DNA from: Mycoemilia scoparia
Taxonomy: Eukaryota > Kickxellomycota > Kickxellomycetes > Kickxellales > Kickxellaceae
Direction: 5' to 3'
Assembly (NCBI GenBank): GCA_027575805.1
Contig: JANBPU010000064.1
Location: forward strand, 1 to 64,000
Length of the DNA stretch: 64,000 bases
Under the pieces are notes generated by a model that saw only the letters and a program-made list of their open reading frames with translations, ran no database searches and had not been told where the DNA came from. Positions 11,034 to 21,717 of the stretch are shown piece after piece. How positions within the stretch are numbered: the first letter of the stretch is position 1; each line of letters starts with the position of its first letter. The translations under genes and the position numbers were made by a program.

Positions 11034-11993
11034 TGGACAAACCTGAAGAAATACCACAACATACATACGTATGTGTTTATATTTAGAGAGATGATGGCTG
11101 TAATTTATAAGCTCTTGGAAAACATGGCACCAAATTCTGTTCACAAGTTATACAAAGCTGCTTTTGTAGCATATTGATATGAGCAAAATAGGATATATAT
11201 ACATATATATCCTATTACTATTTTGTGTCCTTCAACCCACAAAAGTCACATTGTCAATAATAAAATCCCGTCTACTTGAGATATTGCATTTGTGATGGTG
11301 TCCATTATAAATGAGATTAAAATATTTTGGTATGGTTTTCTATTTTTGGAATGATGCACAATGTTTCTCCCAACTTACTCTAGAGTCAAATCCAAAGAGG
11401 CTGTTTGAATATACCTCTAACCTTGGGATAAACTATGAGCAGCACATCATCTATAAAAGCACTATAAAGGGACATTGCCTGCCCAATTTGTTAGAGTCGA
11501 TCGCTAATTTACTCCACGATGGCGAAAAATTGTTAATGCTCGCAAACTTTGGTTTGCACTCAATGGCTGCCTTTTGTTACAGCATTGTGAGATCTTAAAT
11601 TGAAGTTTATCAGAACCAGATCATGCATGGAATGGAACAATCCAAAATCAAACCATAGAAAGAGATACGTACATACCACTTTTGTGTTTCTTATTAAACT
11701 ATGAGAACAATCATAGAATTTAGAACACGCTTTCTGTACTCCATTCGCATACTCCCACGTTTGATTATAGTGGTGCTTCTTGTTTCTTGCATACTTGACA
11801 CTTTTTGTTTTATTTTCTCATTTTCAGGACAAATATATATATATATATTACTCACATACACCTTTATTCCTTCATCTCCTTTTATAAAGCTTGTAAAGTA
11901 CTTGAGAGATACCTTGGTCGTTACTATCGTGTACTTTTTTATTCTCCACAAACAGATTTACTTGGTTTGCATCTCGAATATTCAATTTGAACA
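11034..11993. other. Intergenic region, mL43 to WD40 gene
   Basis: AT-rich, with short TA-type tracts near 11190-11210 and 11832-11848. No gene or RNA recognised. Confidence 0.5.
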
Positions 11994-14900
11994 ATGACCA
12001 GAGTGATGAGCCCAGAAGATAGGGTTTCATTCGGTTCTGGGTTTAATACCAACAACAGCAATAATAGTAATGGTAATAATAACAGAAGTAGCAGCAGTAC
12101 AGACCTTGTTCAGCGTTACAGTCATTTAAGCGATGCCTCGTCAAACCTTATTTTGCGGCATAGCAGTTCCTATATACAGAATGCCTTCAATTCAAACTTC
12201 TCTGGTGGGTTTGGTCCTAATGGAGATTCCTTGAGTAAATGGCGTAAAAAATATATAACTAGCGAGAAATTCAACCCAGAGTAAGTCAAGAATGATATAT
12301 TATATTGACCATGCTCTGCTTCTATGTTAGGTATAACAAGGATATGTAGACATGTTTTGTGTGTAATATCACTTTTATAATTCCATGAGGATTCGGGCTC
12401 CCAAAGAATGCCTAGTAACACGAACACACTTGTATATCCATTTTGCAAACTTTATAGGGGGTTAAAGCATACTAGTCTTCGAATACAAGATAACAACCGC
12501 TTCACTACGTCGATGGTGATATCCGATGTAAGTCGTCAATGCAATTCCTTTTGACGAGGCTCACACAAAATACCAATTTATATTATAGGCTAAATTCCTC
12601 TACTGCTGTATACTAAATAATACCTGCACATAGGATTTACCACTAATAGCCGTAGGATCTGGCAGCTACGATACAAATCTTTATTTTGTTAGCGCATTAT
12701 TTGAAGATGGTCAGAATCGAGATGGCTTACCAAACTTTATGGCTCCTGCGTCATTTGCTAGCAAATTCCCCATATATTCGCTGTCATTCAAAAATGATTT
12801 ACTAATAACAGGCACAGAAAGAGGTACTTCGATTTTGTATAAAGTCGATAGACATCGGCTTCTTGGAATAGATTCAGGAAATGGCGAGAGTGAAGGTGCA
12901 GGAATTGTTCAATGCCTTGGTGCCTATCGGAACAAATCGGCGCGTGGAATGGATTCTGCTGTCCCAGGACATCACATCCCAACAAGAAGAATCCATTGTG
13001 TTGAATTTTCACCACCATTTGCTGGAAGCAATGTTGGTGGGAATCCCAATCTAGCCTGGCCGCCACAAACCGTTGCATCCGATTCTTCTTTGTTTTTGTC
13101 ATGTCTGTATGGCGTGGTCAATATATTTGATGCCAATAATAGACAACGCGCGCTAAGATCCGAAAAGGTTTCAGTGCAGCCAGTCTTTCATGCCTCTTGG
13201 AATCCCCATTCACCAGCAAGCATGATCGCAACTGGTGGTGTTGATGGTGGAGTCAGTGTATTGGACCTTCGGAAGCACGGGCGTGCTGTGGTATGGCGTG
13301 CCTCGTCAGAAAGTGTTCCGGGAATAAGTAGTGGAATGGTTGGAAGTAGCACAGTAGGCCATGGAGTGGCATCAATTAACGATGTCGCTTGGTCTCCATT
13401 TCTTCCTTATTGGCTATCAGCTGCCACTGATGAAGGTGAAGTGCATCTTTGGGATTTGAGATATGCACCAGGACCAAATGGCGCGCCGGTTGGAAAGATT
13501 TGCCATCAGCCTCACCGTGGATCTATAACTTCCATATGCTGGAGCAAAATGTACTTTGATCAGATCTCGACAGGAACAAGCGACCATAGGTGGCAGCTAC
13601 ACTCACTGTCATCTGCCAATAATAATGATGCTGGTTTTGGTGTTGACCAAACTAGTCAAAGTCACAAACATATAGCAGCTCTAAAAACAGGACACCGTCT
13701 CGAGTCACGTACCATCGCTGACTGGACAGCTGGAAAAGACTTTGGTGCCATTGTATCTATTGCAACAACATCAAGTCAACCAGAAGTATTATACAGTCTT
13801 TCCAGTTGTGGAGACCTATATGCATATCGAATGACTCACAGCTCAAACGAGCATCTCACAACACACAGGTTTTCCAAAGAAACTCACCCAGAGGAATATG
13901 CCCTTGAGTCGAAGATCTATGGTCGCGACATCAGCAGCGCGTCTAAGGGACTCTTGTCTGTGGTCAATAGATATCTAGAAAAGCACCCAGGTGGCCAAGA
14001 CCCAGCTACTCGGGTGATGTCATTGGCAAGCGAAATTCGCGACCTTTGTGACCTCTTCAGGGTTAAGCCATCGATACCTTTTGACGAATGGACTTTGGCA
14101 CCTATGCCCAAGAACAATGGCCCATTTGGTAGTGTTGCCAGTGGTTCCACACCTAATCAATCCTCTATGAGCAGGTTCTCTGCTAGACTATCTCTTTCCG
14201 GTCGACCTGATCTGCTTGCACCCTTGGGTATGGCTATTAGTGAGAACAATGGAAGCGATGGGAAGATGGATAGCAACATGGTGGCTGCTTTGGAAGAAGT
14301 CTTGGATGATTTGCAGGTCTTTGGATACGGACTGCCACCTGGATATCAACTGGATGAAAAGGTAGAAAAGGACAAAAACATCTGGAAAGCGCTTACATAT
14401 TTAAATATGGTCAAACTCCGATTAAGGCTCGAGGATCTCATTAAAATGGCCAATGACTCAGGGCCAAATTCACAACAAGGAAATAGTGGAGATGGTGCTA
14501 TGAATAAAGACCCCGATGCTTGGCAAAAGCTTGTTGAGAGACAGCCACAGCTGGCCCAATATATCAGAATTTGCCCAAATTTATATGATGTAAATCTCTT
14601 GAAGAACATTGTCAAAGTAGTCTTACCTCACGATTGTCTATGTGGTTTACGTATGGGACTTACCATGTGCAGAACATACTTGGAACTTCAGGCTAAAGCC
14701 CAGAAGTTTGAAGATGGCGAAATTGCGGCGGATGAAATGGATGAAGGATCGTTTAGCAAGATCCAGTGTGCAAACCTCAACGCACTTGTTCATGTCCTTC
14801 TATTCCCCACTATATTTGATCCAGACAACACACCAACAGCGCCAGCTCCACAAGCCAATGGCGAGGTTAGTGAGAACAAAGAAGAGAAGCTGGGGCTCCT

Positions 14901-15924
14901 TGAAAAGATAGATGTGGCACAAGTCCGTGATCGAGTGCGTGCATGCCTCGAAGTCAATCCATCGATACTTGTTGAGATGGTTCAACTGGAAATTGACGTC
15001 CAGAACACTGTTCTTCAAAGTGGAGATCAGGCACAGGTGGCCCAGAGCATCATCAAACTTATGAACGAACATAGCGGGAAAATTAGGAACCTAAAGAGTT
15101 ACTCCCAATTTTCGCCAACCATGACATCAACTAGCCCTGGAAGCACAATATCATCGTCATCTGGAAATAGACGAAGATTCTCTCCAAATGGAAATGCAGT
15201 TCCTGAAAATGAATCACTGACCTTGCGCCAGATCATGAGAGGAATCCATCCCGACTTCCCCGCAACAACTACGTTTTCAGCTGGTGCTGTGCGTCTTTAT
15301 CTCAATGCACTGATCCATGGGCGAGAATTTGATACATACTTGATAAACGCCCAATGGTGGTGGACGCCAGAGACGCAAAACACCAACTATGTTATTTCTG
15401 GAATAAATGCTTTTGCTGGATACAGCCTTGGTCGAATCTTGTATCGCCAAACAGTGACGATAGTGGCACCACGCTTCAAAAAGCAACTAGACCACTTTAT
15501 TGGAACTATCAAAAAGAACATCTACACGCCAAAGCCAGAGGTGTACCAAGACATTCTTGTCAAGCTCCTTCGACTGATCCTGTTGTGTCGGAGGTCTATT
15601 CCAATGAAGGATGTTCCAATCAAGCCTTCGCTGCTATTTGATTCATTCAAGATGATTTTTGATAGCTACTTTGAGCTCATTGCCGAAATGTGTAAGGCTG
15701 ACGATGTATCAATGCGCAACAGCGTGGTAACTGAAGCAGAAACGTTGCACTCCAGACTAGAAGAAACTATTGTCATTGCCAAAAGGCTTTGGACCCAACA
15801 GCTTGAAACGGAACTAGAAAAGGTTCTGCATGATCCGGTGAGACCAACAACATATAGCGAATTTTTTGGAGTTGCAAAGAAATATACTTTGCGGTTGTTG
15901 GACTTTGTCCATATGGATGATTAA
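11994..15924 (+). CDS. Large WD40-repeat protein of unknown function, three exons
   Basis: Model join(11994..12280, 12458..12527, 12634..15924), 1215 aa. Donors GTAAGT, acceptors TTTATAG and CACATAG; the joins keep frame and the joined frame continues straight into the propeller. Residues 1-100 are Asn/Ser-rich. From about residue 120 to 500 several WD40 strands are visible (for example residues about 302-330 ending VSVLDLR and about 367-396 ending VHLWDLR). The rest, about 560-1215, is predicted helical with no motif I know; a conserved-looking block LYLNALIHGREFDTYLINAQ occurs near residue 1010. The N-terminal propeller plus long helical tail suggests a scaffold or trafficking/cell-cycle adaptor, but I cannot assign it to a named family. 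Neighbours (mL43, a membrane protein) give no functional hint. An internal ATG at 12739 would cut off the first propeller strand and is not preferred. Confidence 0.8.
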
Positions 15925-16141
15925 ATTAGAATGTTTCTAGAACTGTTTGTGTCTATTTGACAGCTATATACTAGCATTCTAGACATACTTCCTAAGGATA
16001 TTTTATGTGTTTGTTTGTTTGTTTATTTATTTTTGATCTTGAGGATTTCATCGCATCTATGTAGTTTATTATTGCCAATAATGATTTAGTAATTTTACAT
16101 GCCTCTATTGCTCGGAATCAATTGTTAGGTATATATATCTG

Positions 16142-16150
<9 letters not shown>

Positions 16151-16178
<28 letters not shown>
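16151..16178. repeat. (TG)n microsatellite
   Basis: Fourteen TG units following a TA tract, 230 nt downstream of the WD40 stop codon. Confidence 0.95.
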
Positions 16179-16182
<4 letters not shown>

Positions 16183-17817
16183 GCTCACTCAAGTAAAGTC
16201 TATTTGTATGGTGGGAATCAGGTGGGGGTATAATGCAGATGTATAAACAATCAAAAGCCAGGAACCAAACTCACTATAGAAATTCTAATTATTCACATAA
16301 TTACACTTTGAGCATTAAGTAAGTAATATGGTGGGTGAGAGAGGATTTTCAAGATCTGACAAGCTGTGACGCAACATCGCATACGATACAAAGAGATGGA
16401 TCATTATTTTGCATTGATAGTTGACTGGATAGACAGAAATAACAGGAGGGAATGTGGAGGTAAAGCTGTGTTGCCATTGTTTATACTCAGCCAAGATAGG
16501 TGGAGGGAGAGGAGAATCTGCCGCCATATTAGTCCGCAAAGGACTCTTAGCCTTTGGAGGGTCATTTATGCGAAAGAAGAGAAAAAGCGAAGTGACGAAT
16601 ATCTGTCTTTGAACAGTTACACACAGAAGCCACATACACACAACCATTGATAGAGCAAAGGGTTTGAAGTGCATGACGTAGTTGTAGTATTAGTAGGAAA
16701 GGGTATGTGTTTGAGCAGAGAGTCTGGAATAGTATTTGCGTATTGAATTTCAGGAAAATCCATGGAAAGTATTTGGGCTAAATCTGTAAACTAGACAGAC
16801 ATGTAGTGTTACTATTGACATGTTTGCTGGATGAGGAGTGAAGAAGGGGACAGGCGGCTTACTAAGTTTCACTATAGATGTTTTGAATAGAAAGTGAATG
16901 AATAAGCAAATGCTTGAAGGAATGCTTAATAACAAAGCCCAACCAGTAGATGAGCTTTAAAGGGCACAAGTATGACAATTCAAGCACTGGAAAAAGCATA
17001 CATATCGATAGCAGGACGAAAAGGTCACAGGCCAAACAGCAAAACATGCAGATAAGCAGTGAGTGGCTTTTATTATTGAGTGGAGGTGAGATCTGCGTTG
17101 CGACATGTTTACAATAATTGTTGTGGTTTTGTGCAACCTGCTTTATTTAAGTTGGCGAGAAACTGGTTAGAGACCAGAGAAAGTGCGTGAAAGGTGAATG
17201 AGGCTGCTGCTATTGCTATCCCTCCGCCAAAATGGACTGCAATAGTGTGTTTTGGTTTCTATCCCTCCTCTCTACCCATCTCTTCACCTCATTTTCGCAT
17301 CTTCTCTATTTTCGCCTGCCTCTCTTTTCCTCTCCCTATCTGTTTTTAATATATCTATTAGTTCGGCTTTATTTACACTTTCTAGCTCTTACTTGGGCTG
17401 TCATATCTTTATAAAGGCTTTGGCAAATATTGCGGGCTCAGTCGGCCAGTCAAACAGCTGTTGCTTTTATCTAAAATTTTGCTTCCGCTTTTTTGTTTGT
17501 TGTATTAGCCGTGCTATATCTGTCAGCTAGAATACCTCCCCATACACCTTGGCTCCATACCGGAAGCATCAGGGAGGTCAATATACAACATAACCACAGT
17601 CCTGCTGAAGTGACCTTAGCAGAAGATACACGTTAAAAAGAACCAGACCGTTCCTCAGCCTGTAAGTATTATTTTATTTTGCCTCTACCTCCCTACGCCG
17701 ACAGAGCAGTGCTGTCATAAATACAGTATACACCATTCCCAGATGGTTCCAAGGCTTCCGTCGCATTTTATCCTAGAAGCACCATCTATTTCCTGTGTTT
17801 ACATAACCCACCGTGCA

Positions 17818-17922
17818 TATGGGTAATAATTTTTGAAGGGTATCTTTTGGTGGCCGCCAATGATTATAGACGCAATCGCAGGTGCTTATCAAATAGTCAC
17901 CCTTCAAAAATAACCTCACATA
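17818..17922. mobile_element. MITE-like element, copy 2 (subfamily A)
   Basis: Ends TGGGTAATAATTTTTGAAGG and CCTTCAAAAATAACCTCACA, flanked by TA. Interior carries CCAATGATTATAGACGCAAT. About 105 bp, non-coding. Its right TA is also the left TA of the next element. Confidence 0.8.
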
Positions 17923-18017
17923 TGAATAGCTGTTTTTGAAGGGCTAACTTTAATAGTAGGTCAGTCTATTTTATCATTGATAATATTAATTTGGCCCTTC
18001 AAAATTAATCTTCCATA
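17921..18017. mobile_element. MITE-like element, copy 3 (subfamily B)
   Basis: Ends TTTTTGAAGGGCTAAC and TTGGCCCTTCAAAATTAATC. The interior differs from subfamily A but resembles the ends of copy 8. It abuts copy 2 and shares one TA dinucleotide with it. Confidence 0.7.
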
Positions 18018-18365
18018 TGGCGCCATGTATTTGGGGACAGCGGCACCCTATATTTCCCACTCCTATACCAATTTGAAGCACTACTGTGTCTACATCACCA
18101 TGCTGCTTGCAACTGCATTGTCGATAGTGCCCATTCAAACTCTGCAGTATATTCCTTTTGTCCTTTAAATTCCACCCTTATATATCAACTATTCCCTTCC
18201 ACCTCAATGTTTGTAAACAAGTGTCTTGGGCAGTAATACAGCCGATAATTTTAGCAACTTTCTACCCAAGTCTATTTGATTACATGCAATTTCTACTACT
18301 GCTTACAATGCAGTGTGGCTCGGAAAGAATGTATGTATTCCAGTTGTGCTTACCATTTGCATTTT

Positions 18366-19247
18366 ATGCGCGTTCAATGGCTATTTATAGTTGCAGCAGG
18401 GGAGATACTTGTAAGATACGGCAGCCATAAAAATCCCAGCGTTTTATCCAATTTCAGACGCCTAAAGTTAGAATACACATATATTTACCGACCCCGGTGA
18501 TAGTCACAAATAAAATAGCGATTATAGAGAGATATGGCTACCCCAGTTAATAGAGGCGGCGACAACCATATCCTTCGGCGCCAAATGACGACCGTTTCGG
18601 ACTCTGGTACCTTTAGAGCCCCCACAATGGATACTGATTTCAGCGATTTTTCTGAAAGCGAGAACCCAAGCCCAACTCCCACCGATGTAACCGAAGTCAG
18701 TTTTTCTAATGGATCAGAGAGCGGCTCAAGCGAGACCAGTGGTTCTGAAATCGACCCCAAGTCTTTTGGGCCTGGTAGCAGGGGTCTTGAAGCGTCAGAG
18801 GCCGGAAAATGCCAAACAGCCTGTATTGCCGGTGTATCGGTTGGGGCGGTTGTTTTCGTATTAGTCATGACTCTATTTTTCATATGGTTGTTTAAGCGTC
18901 ATAAAAAGCAGAAGGAGGAGCGTGACATTTTGAATGTTGAGAAATCGTTACCCCTCGGACCAAAGCCCAATAATGCCGTTTCTATTCTTAAAAGCCATAA
19001 ACTTCCAGCACCACCTCCAACATCCGACTCGCCCGCTCATTCAGCAGTCAATGTCGCATCCTCGTCCACAGCTCATAATAATAATTTCGGCAATAGCAAC
19101 CACCAGCATAGCGGCCCAACAGCAGCTCCAACAACGGATTCTATAGATAACCCTTATGATAATAACGGAACACTACCTTTACTACCACCAAAGGATTATG
19201 AAACGGGTTCTCAACATAACGCTGGTGCCCGTGTTGCTTTCAATTAG
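18366..19247 (+). CDS. Single-pass membrane protein, Ser/Thr-rich ectodomain, Mid2/Skg6-like layout
   Basis: The safe part is 18534..19247 (237 aa, ATG at 18534). Residues 1-92 are rich in Ser, Thr, Glu and Gly. Residues about 97-120 form one transmembrane helix (AGVSVGAVVFVLVMTLFFIW), followed by a basic stop-transfer patch KRHKKQK and a Pro/Asn-rich cytoplasmic tail. This matches the layout of fungal wall-stress sensors (Mid2, Wsc) and Skg6/Axl2 tails, but no specific family is proven. Such proteins need a signal peptide, and the 18534 start lacks one. A possible first exon at 18366..18410 (MRVQWLFIVAAGEIL) ends at a GTAAGA donor and can join to 18528 after TTATAG, in frame, across a 117-nt intron; this would give 254 aa with an N-terminal hydrophobic segment. 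A TAG immediately upstream of 18534 is part of that acceptor. The coordinates given include this tentative exon. Confidence 0.6.
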
Positions 19248-20371
19248 TAAAAGTTGGAGAGAGAGAAAGAAAGAAAGAGAGAGAGAGAAGAGTTGCTATT
19301 TTATTATGGCCTTGGAGATTTCGCAAGTGAACCTTTATTATTTAAAAGCTCATTTTTATTTCCTGGGAAACATGCTATTGTTGGCGTTGGCTATGTAGTG
19401 GGCTCTCCAGTTGCTCTTATATATGCATGGACGGACGGACTTTCTTGCAAATGCTGAGTTCCTCTGCACTATGATTATATTGGACAACTATCAGTGCTAA
19501 GCATTGGCCAACCAATATTGCTGCTATCTCACAACAGCACTTGCAACACATATAATTCATTATTCTTTTACCACGTACACTTTCCTAAACAATTTAATGC
19601 CATTTTTTCAATCCTACCTTTTGCAAGCCAAATCTTTACACATGCACACATTTGTCTGGTTGCTTCTCCCTTATATTTTACTTTCATCTTTCCTTACCTT
19701 CCTTCCTTCCTTCCTTCCTCACATTCCCACTACACTATACTATACTATTACCCATTTCTTTGATACCTATTAACAGTCATCACTACTAAATAAAGTTACC
19801 TTTAATTGAGGCTTTTGTTACTATTCCAAAAAGGATGTGGTTGATGATCTATTTAATGTCGTGTAGGCTTGTGTTTTATGATATTTTATTTTCATGACTT
19901 TTGTTTTAATAAACCTAACATTATTCTTTCTCTTCGGTTTATAGGCCATGTGGTGTGTCATGGCAAGTCTGTTGCCTTATATATCTTATGATATTTGAAG
20001 AGTATTTTCAGAGTTATAAAGTATTTGGGTAGCCAACTCCATTTTATTTTGACTAATTTATTGAAATGTGTTATAGTTAGATCCATAGGGTGGATCTGTT
20101 GTTATCATAGCCACGCTGTTGCTAATAATTGAGCCCAAGCCAAAGGGGGGATGGCAGGGAAAAAAGTTTTTGGCACACAAATTTTAGATGGGCTATCTAT
20201 GGTTTATTGTGTGCTTGTGCTATTTATTATTGCATTGTTAAGTGGGACTTTTGTTTGTTTTGTGAATTCCAAATTGGGACTGACATTTTGGCATTATCAA
20301 TGGATGTGCAGATGTTTGGGCCACATTCTCGAAGCATGTGTGTGTGGTCGTGTACGGCGAGTAGATTGGCC

Positions 20372-20374
<3 letters not shown>

Positions 20375-20434
<60 letters not shown>
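20375..20434. repeat. (GCT/CAG)20 trinucleotide repeat
   Basis: Twenty uninterrupted GCT units on the plus strand (CAG on the minus strand). It could be read as poly-Leu, poly-Ala or poly-Gln in the open frames around it, but these frames have no family support, so it is treated as non-coding. Confidence 0.95.
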
Positions 20435-20438
<4 letters not shown>

Positions 20439-21573
20439 TTGTATGTGAGAGACTGGTTTTGTCTTTTGAATTTGAAGTTTGTTAGAATAAAGCCAAGTAT
20501 TCAAACTATCATTATGTCTTCAGAGGGGCACATGCAGAACATGTAAATATATAAAAATGTGGTTGCTAGCGAATCTGAATGTATGTGCAAATGTGTCAAC
20601 GCCAGGCAGCTGGATCATAAAAGGAAATAGGCATTGGCTTTTCAATTGTGTTGGTGGATAATGGCACGCTGATGTTTAGAGGACATGCAATATGATAATG
20701 GTACGACTGCCATTTATCAAAGGCGTTGCAAACACGAGAAGTTGCTGGTGCTGCTATTCATCGTCGTTGTTCATCAACACACACACAAACACAGATACTT
20801 CTCTTGGCTTTAATGTCTCAGCACCAAGCACAAACACACTTCAAAATGGATCACATATACATACACGCAAATGTGCAGACACCTTGTCCTTTAAAACAAT
20901 CCTATTATTATAGCTTTGGCCAAATAGGAAGAATTGTGCCAACTGGTGAGTTGGTCTACGATGAATACATTTTGACTTTAAAGGGATCCTTTAAATGTGG
21001 AAGCTACCACATACACACACACACATGTATAAATCTTCAGGTGTTTGGGAAAATTTGGCTTGTGGCCATGTTTGTATTTTACCAGAACGGGAAACGAGGG
21101 TGTCTATCTATTTCTATCCTTCTATCCCTCTCTTATTCTGTTTTTTGTCTATTTGCTTTTAAGCTTCATCAATTACACTATATCAGCAACTGGGCAATTT
21201 CTGTCGTCCCAGAGTATAGGCTATATTGGTACAAAATCGTTCTATTGCTACTACCACTGCTGCTGTTATTGCAGAAGAAAAGAACCCTAAATCATCACTA
21301 AAGCCTTCGTCACTCTCCGTTGGTCCTTCACCCCTACTATTTGCTTGTTTTCCATGTGCTTGCACGCATGTTCTTAGGCATAGCCCAAATTCTTTGAAAA
21401 GAATTTATACACGCTTTTTAAAACTTGGCAACTATAAATTTAAAAAGGTTCTGCTTCTGTCTATAGTCGAGCAAAGAACTATCGGGATACACATATTTGT
21501 CGCACACATTCCGTATATAACAGGCATATTCAAATTGCTTATTCTCGCTAAGCTGGAACACCAGACCGCCCGG

Positions 21574-21583
21574 TATATATAAA
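21574..21583 (+). promoter_or_regulatory. TATA-like box of the WDR62-like gene
   Basis: TATATATAAA lies 135 nt upstream of the proposed start codon at 21718. Supported by sequence and distance only. Confidence 0.4.
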
Positions 21584-21717
21584 CAGCATATTCAGCGAGT
21601 GTGGGTGATAAGCAGCAAGATAAATACAGCCAGAGTGGGAGCGTGCGTTTGTGTCCGTCGTAGTCTACACCAACACCACCACCACCATTATATACCGCTT
21701 TAGCATTTCGCCCTGTA

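Larger units (their letters stand above)
15925..18365. other. Intergenic region with microsatellite and two joined MITEs
   Basis: Contains a (TG)n tract at 16151-16178, purine-rich plus-strand DNA at 16.3-17.1 kb, a pyrimidine-rich plus strand at 17.25-17.4 kb, and two MITE-like elements at 17818-18017. No supportable gene. Confidence 0.5.
19248..21717. other. Intergenic region with microsatellites
   Basis: Begins with GA-rich 3' flank (19255-19290), then a TTCC-rich stretch (19690-19725), a (GCT)n tract at 20375-20434 and short CA tracts (about 20778-20790, 21008-21025). No supportable gene; the frames through the GCT tract have no other coding support. Confidence 0.5.

Noticed and set aside
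20238..20504. Poly-Gln, poly-Leu and poly-Ala frames over the GCT repeat
   Set aside because: Coding potential comes only from the triplet repeat; flanking residues look random.
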